From the NCBI RefSeq assembly GCF_020991475.1, contig NZ_JAJMPA010000002.1, forward strand, positions 310,001-374,000: 64,000 bases of DNA. Reading direction: 5' to 3'. Each line of letters begins with the position of its first letter. Position 1 is the first letter of the stretch. The stretch comes from Pedobacter sp. MC2016-14 (GTDB lineage Bacteria; Bacteroidota; Bacteroidia; Sphingobacteriales; Sphingobacteriaceae). Both the position numbers and the translations under genes were made by a program. The notes beneath the pieces are model-generated. The model was given only the letters and a program-made list of their open reading frames with translations. It made no database searches and was not told the origin of the DNA. Positions 51,245 through 60,915 of this stretch are shown here, piece by piece.

Positions 51245-52192
51245 ATGCCATTCATTAAACTTACAAACATAGAGCGAAAGCGATTTCTGGTATTTATATC
51301 CTGTTTGCTACTTGCTGTTGCTGGCTGGCTGTTCCTTGCCTTAAATAATAAATACGTTTATACGGCTAAAACGGTGCTTGTTTATACCAATTTCCCTCAA
51401 AAAAAAGCGTTCCATCCTTTGCAGTCTGATACCGTAGATTTACAGGTAGAAGGTACAGGATGGCAGTTGATCTTTGCTAGGCTGCGTATTAATCCCCAAT
51501 CAATTTCTGTAAGTTTAAATAAGCTGAATGCAAGTAATTTTGTCCTGCTTTCCGAACAACTGTATAATGTTAACCGTCAGCTGGAGAGTTCTCAAAAAAT
51601 TATATCGGTTATACCTGATACGCTTTATTTTGATTTCTCAAAACGAAGTGTAAAACGTGTACCCGTAAAATTATCTTCAAGATTTGATTTCGCACATCAA
51701 TATGGAATTTCCTCTTTGATAGAAATCACCCCGCGGTATGTTACGCTGTCTGGTCCACAAAAAGAACTTGAAAAGATCAAATCCTGGGATACGGATACGT
51801 TAACCTTACACAACCTTCAAAACACCACCACCACAAGGCTGGCGATGAAGCAAAATAAGCTCAAAAATGTGAACATCTTTCCAAATAGCGTAGAGGTGAA
51901 GATTCCAATAGATGAGTTTACGGAAAAAACAATAGAGGTGCCGCTAAAAGTAATCAACAATACAGAGTATTATGACCTGAAGTTATACCCTAAAAAGGTT
52001 AAGGTTACATTTTTAGTGGCATTATCCAGCTATAGCAGAATTAACGACGATTTTATAGAAGCCAGGGTAGATGTGAATGAATGGAAGCAACTTAACCATC
52101 ATCAACTAACAGTACAGCTTTCCCGCTTTCCTGATTATTGTAAAATGATTAAAATAGTACCTAATAAAATAGATTTTATCATAGAGAAGTGA
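51245..52192 (+). CDS. YbbR-like domain protein
   Basis: This is a 315-residue protein with one N-terminal membrane helix (about 15-33) and YbbR-like beta domains exposed beyond it. YbbR/CdaR proteins in other phyla regulate diadenylate cyclase CdaA, but no cdaA gene is in the window. Its place beside nusB, yajC and coaE is a familiar Bacteroidota order. The ATG at 51245 follows a short A/T-rich spacer after the yajC terminator. It overlaps the coaE start by one base (TGATG). Confidence 0.8.
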   Translation: MPFIKLTNIERKRFLVFISCLLLAVAGWLFLALNNKYVYTAKTVLVYTNFPQKKAFHPLQSDTVDLQVEGTGWQLIFARLRINPQSISVSLNKLNASNFVLLSEQLYNVNRQLESSQKIISVIPDTLYFDFSKRSVKRVPVKLSSRFDFAHQYGISSLIEITPRYVTLSGPQKELEKIKSWDTDTLTLHNLQNTTTTRLAMKQNKLKNVNIFPNSVEVKIPIDEFTEKTIEVPLKVINNTEYYDLKLYPKKVKVTFLVALSSYSRINDDFIEARVDVNEWKQLNHHQLTVQLSRFPDYCKMIKIVPNKIDFIIEK

Positions 52193-52785
52193 TGTTGAAA
52201 ATTGGAATCACAGGCGGCATTGGAAGTGGTAAAACTACGGTCTGCAGAATTTTTGAAACCTTGGGTATTCCTGTATTTTATGCAGATACGGTAGCTAAAG
52301 AAATTATGACCCAGGATCCGGTTTTGATCTCTGGCGTTAAGGATACGTTTGGCGGGGAAAGCTATTTTGCAGATGGCAGCCTAAATAACAAACACATTGC
52401 AGGTATTGTGTTTAATGATCAGGCAGCGCTAGCTAAACTTAATGCACTGGTGCATCCTGCAGTATTCCGTGCGTTTGACAGTTGGTTGGAAACGAATGCT
52501 TCTGCTGCACCTTACATCCTGAAAGAAGCCGCTTTGTTATTTGAAAGTGGCTCCTATAAAATGTGTGACCTCAGTATTTTGGTGTCCGCACCCTTATCTG
52601 CCAAATTAAGCCGTGTAATGCAACGCGATGGTGTAACCGAAGCACAGGTATTGGCCAGGATGGATAAGCAGTTTACAGATGAGAAAAAGATGGAAATGGC
52701 CGATTTCTACATTTCAAATGACGAAACAACTTCTTTGATTGTACAGGTACTGGCCTTGCATGAGCAGTTTTTAAGCCGGATTTAG
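52192..52785 (+). CDS. coaE: Dephospho-CoA kinase
   Basis: This is a 197-residue enzyme beginning MLKIGITGGIGSGKTT, with a clear P-loop and a conserved VFYADTVAKE acid loop. It catalyses the last step in coenzyme A synthesis, phosphorylation of dephospho-CoA at the 3' hydroxyl. A GTG at 52189 could extend it by one residue, but the ATG at 52192 overlapping the YbbR stop is the better start. It is followed by the MBL exonuclease gene 1 base later. Confidence 0.95.
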   Translation: MLKIGITGGIGSGKTTVCRIFETLGIPVFYADTVAKEIMTQDPVLISGVKDTFGGESYFADGSLNNKHIAGIVFNDQAALAKLNALVHPAVFRAFDSWLETNASAAPYILKEAALLFESGSYKMCDLSILVSAPLSAKLSRVMQRDGVTEAQVLARMDKQFTDEKKMEMADFYISNDETTSLIVQVLALHEQFLSRI

Positions 52786-52786
52786 G

Positions 52787-53731
52787 ATGATACTTGATGA
52801 TTTTGTCGTTCAAACTAAAACAGGACTCTACTGTGTGTATGGCGATTTTTACCTGGATCCAAAAGTACCTGTAAAAAATGCCGTCATATCTCATGCACAT
52901 GGTGATCATGCTATTCCTGGTAATTTCAATGTGTATAGTACCCTATCAACTTTTCTGTTTATGAAGTACAGGTACCGTAATGATGCCGCTGTTAATCTAT
53001 TTACAAAGGCTTATGATGAGCATTTTATGCTGAATGGTGTTCGCATTACATTTATTCCTGCTGGTCATATTTTAGGTTCTGCCCAGGTATTGATGCAGTA
53101 TGAAAACATTAGATACCTCTATACCGGAGATTACAAGCTTCAGCCTGATGATACTTGCGAAGCAATGAAATTTGTAGCGGCAGATGTACTGATCACAGAA
53201 ACCACATTTGCCGATAAAAATACCCGTCATCCTGATGCGGAAACAGAAATTCGTAAGCTTAATGATACCAGCATGAATGTGATGCTGGGTGCATATGCCC
53301 TGGGTAAATGTCAACGTCTGATCAGTTTAATGACGCAGCACTGTATAGAAAAAAGGATTCTTGTGCATTACAGCATTGTACCTTTTATAAAAATTTATGA
53401 ATCGCAGGGCGTAACTGTGGGGAAGTATGAACTGTTTGACCGCCGGATTTTAAAAAAGAACAAGAGTGGGATAATTTATCTTGTACCACCCATGGTTTTT
53501 AAAAGCAATAGTGGCGCTGCTAATTTGATAAGGGCTTTTGCTACAGGCTGGAAGGATCTTCAGGTTGCTAATGGGATCGCTTTATATATATCAGACCATG
53601 CCGACTGGGATGATATTATTTACACCATTGACCGGGTTAAACCTTCCCAGGTTTGGACTACGCATGGTGATGGTTTGCAACTTCAAAAACATTATGAACA
53701 TAGTTTGGTCGTTAAATTGCTTTCATCATGA
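52787..53731 (+). CDS. MBL-fold exonuclease-like protein (beta-CASP type)
   Basis: This is a 314-residue metallo-beta-lactamase fold protein. The metal signature is HAHGDH (residues 36-41). Other expected elements are PAGHILGSAQ (His), TGDYK (Asp), TETTFAD and the C-terminal SDHADW and TTHGD. It resembles the exonuclease of the ligase-associated DNA repair clusters, but no ligase or helicase gene is near. It could process DNA or RNA. It overlaps the following DUF5522 gene by 4 bases. Confidence 0.8.
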   Translation: MILDDFVVQTKTGLYCVYGDFYLDPKVPVKNAVISHAHGDHAIPGNFNVYSTLSTFLFMKYRYRNDAAVNLFTKAYDEHFMLNGVRITFIPAGHILGSAQVLMQYENIRYLYTGDYKLQPDDTCEAMKFVAADVLITETTFADKNTRHPDAETEIRKLNDTSMNVMLGAYALGKCQRLISLMTQHCIEKRILVHYSIVPFIKIYESQGVTVGKYELFDRRILKKNKSGIIYLVPPMVFKSNSGAANLIRAFATGWKDLQVANGIALYISDHADWDDIIYTIDRVKPSQVWTTHGDGLQLQKHYEHSLVVKLLSS

Positions 53732-53883
53732 AGTCGGAGACCGATTTTTATTTCAATGAAGAAGGATTGATGGTTTTTACTGCAGAATATCATCTAAAAA
53801 GAGGATATTGTTGCAAAAATAAGTGTAAGCACTGTCCCTGGAATTATGGAAAGAAAAAAGAGGCGTTAAAAAACGATAAATAA
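53728..53883 (+). CDS. DUF5522-like small Cys-rich protein
   Basis: This 51-residue gene starts at ATG 53728 inside the end of the MBL gene (ATGA overlap). It has a cysteine cluster CCKNKCKHCPW (Cys28, 29, 33 and 36), the CC-x3-C-x2-C-P pattern of DUF5522, likely a zinc or iron-sulfur knuckle. The C-terminus is Lys-rich. The tight overlap suggests a partner of the nuclease. It ends 13 bases before the MarR gene. Confidence 0.8.
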   Translation: MKSETDFYFNEEGLMVFTAEYHLKRGYCCKNKCKHCPWNYGKKKEALKNDK

Positions 53884-53896
53884 GGGAGCTCAGGTA

Positions 53897-54364
53897 ATGA
53901 ATTTGCAAAAAGAAACCAAAACGAAGAAATTTGAGAATATATTTCAGCAGTCAATTGTAAATGTGATGTTTACTTACAATTGGTGTAATGAGCGTGTTAA
54001 ACAAGCCGTTTTACCCTATGATATTACTGCGCAGCAATTTAATGTTTTGCGTATTTTAAGAGGACAGTATCCGAATGCCTCCACCATCAATTTGATTAAA
54101 GAACGGATGTTGGATAAGATGAGCGATGCTTCCAGGATTGTAGACCGCCTTAAACAGAAGGAGCTGGTTATAAAAGAAACAAATGGTGCCGACCGCAGGG
54201 CGGTAGACATCATGATTAGTGATAAAGGTTTGGCACTTTTGAAAAAAATGGACAAAAGCATCAGTCTGGCCGCTATTGTTGAACCAAATTTAACCAGTGA
54301 TGAGGCAGAACAGCTAAACGTTTTATTGGATAAACTTAGGGGCGGGGAAGAGCCTACACTTTAA
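53897..54364 (+). CDS. MarR-family transcriptional regulator
   Basis: This is a 155-residue MarR regulator with a winged-helix domain at about 40-110 (TAQQFNVLRIL, then SRIVDRLKQKELVIKETNGADRR-like wing). The N-terminal and C-terminal helices form the dimer interface. It may respond to small phenolic or oxidative signals. It follows the DUF5522 gene, but its own stop codon overlaps that of the convergent ZIP gene by three bases (54362-54363 shared). Confidence 0.9.
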   Translation: MNLQKETKTKKFENIFQQSIVNVMFTYNWCNERVKQAVLPYDITAQQFNVLRILRGQYPNASTINLIKERMLDKMSDASRIVDRLKQKELVIKETNGADRRAVDIMISDKGLALLKKMDKSISLAAIVEPNLTSDEAEQLNVLLDKLRGGEEPTL

Positions 54365-55086
54365 TGTGCGTGAGCTGCTGTAAAATAACCAATCAATGCA
54401 ACAGCTATACCTAGTAGTACCGCAACCATTTTCCTTTTGCTAACTTTATGGTCAACACTCGATTCAAAAAGAATGGTGGTTGAAATGTGTAAGAAGATCC
54501 CGATGACAACACCCATCATTTTATTGAAATACGCCTCTACGCCTCCAATACTCCCGTTGCTGATGCCGTAACTTACATAAAAGCCTAAAGGTGCCATTAA
54601 AGCAAAAAGGCTGATGTATAACATGATCTGTGGTTTTTTGAAATGGTTTTGTACCAATATACTGGCCAGCGCAAAAGCTGCCGGGATGTGGTGTAAAGCA
54701 ATTCCGAAAATTAATTCATTGTGCTGATCTTTTGCCAGTGGCATCCCTTCTAAAAAGGCATGCAGGCAAAGGCTAACCATAATTCCGTAAGGAAATGCCT
54801 GTCCCTCATGGTGCTTATGAATATGTCCATGCTCAACCCCTTCAGAAAATTGTTCCAGAAATACCTGGAGTAAAAAACCAATTAAAATAAAAATCCCGAT
54901 TTCTTCTTTATCAGTGCCACTGTAGGCATCCGGAATAAGGTGTAAAACGGTAATTCCAAAAAGATAGGCCCCGCTAAAAGAAAGGATAAGTTTTAACAAT
55001 TGCGATTTATCGCTTTTAACCATGAAAATAGCCGTACCTCCTAAAAATGCACAGAAGAATAAAACCAGTGTTTTCCAGATTTCCAT
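54361..55086 (-). CDS. ZIP-family metal transporter
   Basis: This is a 241-residue protein with about eight helices. The ZIP metal-binding helices are indicated by HLIPDAYSG and HHIPAAFALASIL, and a His-rich loop (EHGHIHKHHEGQ) lies between helices three and four. ZIP proteins bring zinc, iron or manganese into the cytoplasm. It overlaps the PAP2 gene by 1 base and is probably in one operon with it and the methyltransferase upstream. The MarR regulator is convergent to it, so regulation of it by MarR is not implied. Confidence 0.9.
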   Translation of the reverse strand: MEIWKTLVLFFCAFLGGTAIFMVKSDKSQLLKLILSFSGAYLFGITVLHLIPDAYSGTDKEEIGIFILIGFLLQVFLEQFSEGVEHGHIHKHHEGQAFPYGIMVSLCLHAFLEGMPLAKDQHNELIFGIALHHIPAAFALASILVQNHFKKPQIMLYISLFALMAPLGFYVSYGISNGSIGGVEAYFNKMMGVVIGIFLHISTTILFESSVDHKVSKRKMVAVLLGIAVALIGYFTAAHAH

Positions 55087-55649
55087 TAATAACGTGAGAT
55101 AAATTTTTTATAAAGAAATGAAGTAAAGAGACCAATACAAGTGCCCAAAACAGCGCCAACCATGGTATCAACAGGATAATGGACACCTACATAAATTTGC
55201 GCAAAAGAAATCATGAATGCCCAGAAAAGTCCCAAAGGTAAAATTGGTTTCCAACGATCATAAAATAGCACAATTAAAAACACAGCGATGGCGAAATGAT
55301 TGGTAGCATGAGAGGAAGGAAAACTAAAACCTGTGCCACAAGGTACACGGTGTATGATGTCATGAACCAGTGTAATTTCATTGCAAGGCCTTAATCTGGC
55401 TACCAGTGTTTTAATAATTCTCGAAGAAATCAGGTCTCCCAGGGCAAAAGTCAGCAAGATCATGCCGATGATGTATAAACCTTGTTTTTTATATTGTTTA
55501 TAGCAAAATACAACAATAAACAGATACAGCGGCGACCAGAAAAAACGATTACGGACCAATGGAAGCAGCCAGTCAAAAAAACCGTTAGAAAGCCCTTTAT
55601 GGATCTTCAAAAATAGTTCAGCATCAAAGGCTTGTATGCTCTCTATCAT
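55086..55649 (-). CDS. PAP2-family membrane phosphatase
   Basis: From the ATG at 55649 this is a 187-residue PAP2 enzyme with six helices. The catalytic triad motifs are KTLVARLRP, the PSSH motif (GFSFPSSHATNH) and GVHYPVDTMVG. This class includes undecaprenyl-pyrophosphate phosphatases (BacA-unrelated) and lipid phosphatases. Its ATG overlaps the methyltransferase stop (ATGA). The usual role is recycling of lipid carriers; the exact substrate is not decided. Confidence 0.9.
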   Translation of the reverse strand: MIESIQAFDAELFLKIHKGLSNGFFDWLLPLVRNRFFWSPLYLFIVVFCYKQYKKQGLYIIGMILLTFALGDLISSRIIKTLVARLRPCNEITLVHDIIHRVPCGTGFSFPSSHATNHFAIAVFLIVLFYDRWKPILPLGLFWAFMISFAQIYVGVHYPVDTMVGAVLGTCIGLFTSFLYKKFISRY

Positions 55650-56377
55650 GCTTTTTTGCAAACTAAAATTAAGCGGTCTGATTTAAGCTCGTCGTATTCA
55701 TCCAGCTTGTAGTTGCCAAATTTCGCGGTAACCCTAAGGCCGCTTTTGAGCAACATACTGTCAAAATCGGCTAAAGTAAAGGCCTGTACACGCTCTTCAA
55801 AGGCAAAAGCTTTGCCTTTGTGTTCAAAATTGATGTGCTTAATGATCTTTCCTTCAGATACAAATTTGTGCAGGTTAAATTCAATTCCCTCTATTGTTTT
55901 TGTTTCCTGATGCGTTAAATTGTTCAGGATTTTATTGGTGTTAAAATAATCAAGCACAAATGTTCCGTCATTTTTTAAACTCTTCCTGAAAGATTTTAAT
56001 GCATTTACATGTTCTTTTTCAGTTTCAAAATAGCCGAAACTAGTAAAAAGGTTTACAGCAACATCGTAGTAATTAATGTATGATAACTTCCGCATGTCAT
56101 GCACAAAAAAGTGAAGGCGTTTGTTCTCAAACTGCTTCGCGTACTTTATACTTTGTTCAGACAGGTCTATACCGGTAACATCATATCCTTTTTTGTTCAG
56201 GTAAACGGCATGTCTTCCTCTGCCACAAGCAATATCTAATACCCGCGCATCGGTTGAAGGGGTTAGGAAACTGAATAAATTGTCGATTAAAAATTCCGCT
56301 TCGGCATCATTCCGCTGACCATAAAGTATATGATAATAAGGGGAGTTGAACCAAATTTGAAACCATTTGCGCTGCAT
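55646..56377 (-). CDS. Class I SAM-dependent methyltransferase
   Basis: From the ATG at 56377 this is a 243-residue methyltransferase; the open frame extends to 56431, but the extra residues look like leader sequence. Motif I is VLDIACGRGRHAVYLNKKG, followed by GIDLSEQSI (acid for the ribose), and DYFNTNKIL-like elements. It is of the Methyltransf_25 type, with no clue to the substrate. It opens the minus-strand set with PAP2 and ZIP. Confidence 0.9.
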   Translation of the reverse strand: MQRKWFQIWFNSPYYHILYGQRNDAEAEFLIDNLFSFLTPSTDARVLDIACGRGRHAVYLNKKGYDVTGIDLSEQSIKYAKQFENKRLHFFVHDMRKLSYINYYDVAVNLFTSFGYFETEKEHVNALKSFRKSLKNDGTFVLDYFNTNKILNNLTHQETKTIEGIEFNLHKFVSEGKIIKHINFEHKGKAFAFEERVQAFTLADFDSMLLKSGLRVTAKFGNYKLDEYDELKSDRLILVCKKA

Positions 56378-56536
56378 AGAGCTGATGTTAGGGTGTGATA
56401 TAAAATACAAATATAGGATTTTCAAATGCAACCAAGTGTATTATTTGAATTCTGCAGGTAGCCCTTAAATTTTTGCTATGCTAATATCCTACACGACTTT
56501 GAGGAAATAATACATTAATACCGATGGAACGATAAC

Positions 56537-56570
56537 TATATTTGAAATTTGTATTTATTCACCAAATATA
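56537..56570. promoter_or_regulatory. Possible divergent promoters, inverted TATATTTG pair
   Basis: TATATTTG at 56537-56544 fits TAnnTTTG for the rightward GH operon, and its exact reverse complement CAAATATA at 56563-56570 is the same motif on the minus strand. An operator function for the 8-bp inverted repeat is also possible. No clear −33 boxes. Confidence 0.35.
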
Positions 56571-56606
56571 AAGAGTTGGCTTAATCTGCTGCTTGTATAG
56601 AACTTA

Positions 56607-59348
56607 ATGAAAAAACTATTCTTCTTCATCTGCCTGTTATCTATTCCTTCCTTCCTTACTTTTGCCATTTCACCTTTGCAAAAAAAGAGTCAAACCATTG
56701 TTATTGCAGCGCAAAGCAATGTTAGGATTAAATATGGCGTAGAAAAACTTTCTAAGGCGCTTAGCCTGGCTGGTTACACTGTAAAAGTGCTTTCGCAGGA
56801 TAAGGTGCCCGGAGGAAAAGGACTAATTGTAATTGGTGTGGAAGGAGAACGTTTGCTTGCAGATAAAAAACTTTCTGCCACAAAGCCTGTAACACAAGGA
56901 GTAAAAGAAGGTTTCGGGATCAGTCATTTTTCCGGTAAAGGGATTGTAGTTAAAGGGACAGATTATTCAGGTGCTTTATATGGCTGCATGGAATTGGCAG
57001 ATCAAATTAAAGCACAGGGAAAAGTTCCTGAAGATATTTCATTGACAGAGCAGCCGGAAATGGTATTACGCGGTACCTGCATTGGGATGCAAAAGCCAGA
57101 TTACCTTCGCGGGAGGGATGTATATGAGTATCCTTATACGCCGGAAAGTTTTCCCTGGTTTTATGATAAGGAGTTGTGGGTTAAATACCTGGATATGATG
57201 GTAGAAAACCGTTATAACTCACTATACCTGTGGAACGGTCATCCATTTTCTTCTTTGGTGCGCCTTAAAGACTACCCGTATGCGGTAGAAGTTGACGATG
57301 CTACCTTCGCAAAAAATGAAGAGATCTTTAAATTTCTTACTGCAGAAGCAGATAAACGCGGCATCTGGGTAATCCAAATGTTTTATAATATTTTAATTCC
57401 TAAGCCATTCGCAGAAAAACATGGCTTAAAAACACAGGATAGAAACCGTCCAATCCTGCCCTCAATTGCAGATTATACACAAAAATCTATTGCCGCTTTT
57501 GTAGAGAAGTATCCAAACGTAGGTTTAATGGTTGCTCTGGGAGAGGCTATGGAAGGTGTGGGTCAGGATGATATTGACTGGTTTACTAAAACAATTATTC
57601 CCGGTGTTAAAGATGGATTAAAGGCTGCAGGGATAACCCATGAACCTCCAATTGTTTTAAGGGCCCATGATACAGATGCACCTGCTGTAATGAAGGCCGC
57701 ATTGCCATTATATAAAAATTTATACACCGAAAATAAGTTCAATGGCGAGGCCTTAACTACGTATCAGCCGAGGGGTAGCTGGGCTGAACTCCATAGAAAA
57801 CTGAGTGCTGTTGCTCCGGTACACATTGCTAATGTCCATATTTTGGCCAATCTGGAACCTTTCCGTTATGGCTCTGCAGATTTTATACAGAAGTCTGTAC
57901 AGGCCATGCACAACATTTACGGCGCAAAAGGCTTACACCTTTACCCACAGTCTGGTTTCTGGGACTGGCCTTATACGGCAGATAAAGTTGTGGGCAGGGA
58001 ATTACAGGTAGACAGGGATTGGATCTGGTACAAGGAATGGGGCAGGTATGCCTGGAATTCAAGAAGGGACAGGAGCCAGGAAATTACGTATTGGGGCAAA
58101 GAATTGGCTGGGAAGTATGGTACAGATACTATCGCTGGTAAGGAAATCCTAAATGCTTATGAAGAAGCGGGAGAAATTTCGCCCAAATTGCTGCGCCGTT
58201 ATGGCATTACGGATGGCAATCGCCAAACCTTAACCCTGGGTATGCTGATGACCCAGCTGATTAATCCATTTCGCTACGGTTTGTTTACCTTGATGTATGA
58301 ATCTGAAGCGCCGGAAGGAGAAATGATTATAGAATATGCAGAAAAGGAATGGAAGAAACAGGGCCACATTGGCGAAACACCTGTCCAAATTGCCAAAGAA
58401 GTAATTGAGCACGGACGTAAAGCAATTGAGTCTATAGAGAAGGCTGCCCCCGGCGTAACCAAAGACAAGGAAGAATTTGAAAGGTTAAAAAATGACATGT
58501 ACTGTTACGATGCCATGGCAAATGCCTATGCAGAAAAAGTTAAAGCGGCGTTGTGGATTTTAAGGTTCAAGTATTCTCATGATGTTGCAGATTTGGATAA
58601 AGCAGTACCTTTTCTTCAAAAAAGTCTGGAGCAATACACCAAACTTGCCGCGTTCACAGAAGATCATTATCTATATGCTAACAGCATGCAAACCAAGCAA
58701 CGTAAAATCCCGATGCGTGGTGTAGATAAGACCTTTATTCACTGGAGAGAAATGGTTCCGGTATTTCAAAAAGAATTGAGCCATTTTACTCGGAGCATTG
58801 ATTCTTTAAAGTCAAGTAACCTGGCGGCAGAAAAAACTGTTCCTTTTAAAAATGCGGAAGTAAAAATACTTTGGGGCACAGAAGGTACGTATACCCTCGC
58901 TAAAAATGCAGTGGTTTTTGCTGATACAGCGGCTACCGTTAGTCTTGTTACCCAGAAGCTGAGCGGATTAAAGGCTTTGAAAGTTTCAAAAGCGCAACAA
59001 ATTGCCTCGGGAACAAAAATCAGGTTTAGTACCTCAAAGCCGGTTAAATTATTGGTTGGCTTTTTTACCGAAAAGAGCCGCACAAACCTGACGCCGCCAA
59101 TTCTGGAAATTGATGCAAGCGCAAATGATTACGGACAGGCAGAGATTAAAATTTCCAATGCCGTTGTGGTAAAAGATTTTGGCCCTGTAAATGTTCATGC
59201 TTATTCCTTTATACCAGGGATACATACGTTAACCCTGGCGAAAGGCGCATGTTTGTTACTTGGATTTATAGACGATAAAGAGGAGATTCGCGTTTTCAAT
59301 GCAGGTCTTGATGGCAAAGGGAAAGATATTGACTGGTTGTTTGAATAA
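56607..59348 (+). CDS. Secreted GH67/GH20-like glycoside hydrolase
   Basis: This is a 913-residue protein with a signal peptide (ending FAIS). An N-terminal alpha/beta domain (about 28-145) like that of GH67/GH20 precedes a large TIM-barrel region (about 150-500) that starts LRGTCIGMQ. Two possible catalytic acids, E313 and E316, sit in VALGEAMEG. A helical domain (about 530-720) and a C-terminal beta region follow. It resembles alpha-glucuronidase/galacturonidase-type enzymes, but I cannot assign a CAZy family with confidence. It lies at the start of a four-gene run, with the next gene 1 base after its stop. Confidence 0.75.
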   Translation: MKKLFFFICLLSIPSFLTFAISPLQKKSQTIVIAAQSNVRIKYGVEKLSKALSLAGYTVKVLSQDKVPGGKGLIVIGVEGERLLADKKLSATKPVTQGVKEGFGISHFSGKGIVVKGTDYSGALYGCMELADQIKAQGKVPEDISLTEQPEMVLRGTCIGMQKPDYLRGRDVYEYPYTPESFPWFYDKELWVKYLDMMVENRYNSLYLWNGHPFSSLVRLKDYPYAVEVDDATFAKNEEIFKFLTAEADKRGIWVIQMFYNILIPKPFAEKHGLKTQDRNRPILPSIADYTQKSIAAFVEKYPNVGLMVALGEAMEGVGQDDIDWFTKTIIPGVKDGLKAAGITHEPPIVLRAHDTDAPAVMKAALPLYKNLYTENKFNGEALTTYQPRGSWAELHRKLSAVAPVHIANVHILANLEPFRYGSADFIQKSVQAMHNIYGAKGLHLYPQSGFWDWPYTADKVVGRELQVDRDWIWYKEWGRYAWNSRRDRSQEITYWGKELAGKYGTDTIAGKEILNAYEEAGEISPKLLRRYGITDGNRQTLTLGMLMTQLINPFRYGLFTLMYESEAPEGEMIIEYAEKEWKKQGHIGETPVQIAKEVIEHGRKAIESIEKAAPGVTKDKEEFERLKNDMYCYDAMANAYAEKVKAALWILRFKYSHDVADLDKAVPFLQKSLEQYTKLAAFTEDHYLYANSMQTKQRKIPMRGVDKTFIHWREMVPVFQKELSHFTRSIDSLKSSNLAAEKTVPFKNAEVKILWGTEGTYTLAKNAVVFADTAATVSLVTQKLSGLKALKVSKAQQIASGTKIRFSTSKPVKLLVGFFTEKSRTNLTPPILEIDASANDYGQAEIKISNAVVVKDFGPVNVHAYSFIPGIHTLTLAKGACLLLGFIDDKEEIRVFNAGLDGKGKDIDWLFE

Positions 59349-59349
59349 C

Positions 59350-60900
59350 ATGATGGTAAGGAAAAATATAATGGCAATTGCACTATTCCTGATTTTGGGA
59401 ACCGGTGCTTATGCCCAACAGAAATTAGTTTCGGGAACAGGAAAGCTTAAGCAGTATGTAGATTATTTTAATGCTATAGATACAGAAGCGGTAAAGAATT
59501 TTGTTCCGAATTCGGAATCATTTGAATGGCTGTCTCAAAATGTTCCTTTGTTGGAATGTCCTGATGAAGTGATTGAAAAGAATTATTACTATCGCTGGTG
59601 GTCATTCCGCAAGCATCTGGTAAAAACTCCTGAAGGATTTATTTTTACGGAATTTATTGAGCCGGTAAAACACGCAGGTAAATACAATTCCATCAGTTGC
59701 GCCGCCGGACACCACATCTACGAAGGGCGCTGGTTAAAGAACACCAGTTACCTGCAGCAATATATAGATTTTTGGTTTTACAAGGCTGATGTTGGACAAT
59801 CTAAACAACGTTTCCACCAGTTTAGCAGCTGGATAGATGATGCCATTTATCAGAACTTCCTGGTTAAGCCTGATCAGGAATTTGTAAAGCGACTTTTGCC
59901 TGCAATGGATGCGGATTATACCAAATGGGAAGAGCAGCGTAAGCTACCTAATGGTTTGTTTTGGCAGTTTGACGTTAAAGACGGCATGGAAGAATCTGTT
60001 AGTGGTTCTCGTAAAGACCAGAACATGCGGCCAACCATTAGCAGCTATATGTATGGCAATGCTGATGCTTTGGTAAAATTGGCTGCCATCAGCGGAAATG
60101 ATACTCTTGTAAACAAATACAAACTGAAGGCTGCAAAACTAAAAAAGCTTGTTCAGGATAGCCTTTGGGACGGTAATGAAACTTTTTTTAAAACCAAACT
60201 GGCCAAAGGTGGCTTTGCAGGAGCCAGGGAGGCCATTGGTTTTATTCCATGGGCTTTTAACCTGCCGGCTGACCGTGCTGATTATGCGAAAGCATGGAGC
60301 CAGGTATTGGATACCGCAGGTTTCAACGCGCCCTGGGGTTTAACTACCGCAGAGCGGAGAGAGCCTACATTCAGAACCAGGGGAACAGGACATAGTTGTG
60401 AATGGGATGGTGCATTATGGCCATTTGCAAGTTCTCAAACTTTAAAAGGCATGTCTAACTTACTGAGCAATTATAAAAAACATGGTGAAATGAACACAAC
60501 TGTTTTTTATAAGGAGCTGCGTAAATATGCTGCATCGCATCAAAAGAATGGCAAGCCATACCTGGGCGAGTACCAGGATGAGAAGAATGGGGAATGGCTT
60601 AAAGGTGATAATCCGAGAAGCAGTTTTTACAACCACTCCACTTTTTGTGATCTGGTCATCAATGATCTGATTGGTTTAAAGCCAAGGGCAGACAATGCCA
60701 TTGGTATTTATCCTTTGTTGCCAAAAAATCAGTGGGATTGGTTTCTGCTGGATCAGGTGTCTTACCATGGCAAGATGCTTACTATACTTTGGGATAAGAC
60801 AGGGAAAAAATATAACAAAGGAAAAGGATTCCACATTTATGCAGATGGGAAAGAAATCTATACCTCAGGTAGTTTAAAACCCGCTATAATTACATTGTAA
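59350..60900 (+). CDS. MGH1-like/trehalase-like six-hairpin glycosidase
   Basis: From the ATG at 59350 this is a 516-residue exported enzyme (signal peptide ending GAYAQ); the frame is open from 59299 but that is inside the upstream gene. It has an (alpha/alpha)6 barrel of the MGH1-like/trehalase-like fold, with the segments WSFRKHLVKTPEG, GSRKDQNMRPTISSYMYGNA and SCEWDGALWPFASSQT. Proteins of this kind occur as GH142-like beta-L-arabinofuranosidases or GH63-type glucosidases; neither can be assigned here. The pectin enzymes next to it favour the former. Confidence 0.75.
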   Translation: MMVRKNIMAIALFLILGTGAYAQQKLVSGTGKLKQYVDYFNAIDTEAVKNFVPNSESFEWLSQNVPLLECPDEVIEKNYYYRWWSFRKHLVKTPEGFIFTEFIEPVKHAGKYNSISCAAGHHIYEGRWLKNTSYLQQYIDFWFYKADVGQSKQRFHQFSSWIDDAIYQNFLVKPDQEFVKRLLPAMDADYTKWEEQRKLPNGLFWQFDVKDGMEESVSGSRKDQNMRPTISSYMYGNADALVKLAAISGNDTLVNKYKLKAAKLKKLVQDSLWDGNETFFKTKLAKGGFAGAREAIGFIPWAFNLPADRADYAKAWSQVLDTAGFNAPWGLTTAERREPTFRTRGTGHSCEWDGALWPFASSQTLKGMSNLLSNYKKHGEMNTTVFYKELRKYAASHQKNGKPYLGEYQDEKNGEWLKGDNPRSSFYNHSTFCDLVINDLIGLKPRADNAIGIYPLLPKNQWDWFLLDQVSYHGKMLTILWDKTGKKYNKGKGFHIYADGKEIYTSGSLKPAIITL

Positions 60901-60915
60901 TCTATTTAACTACAC

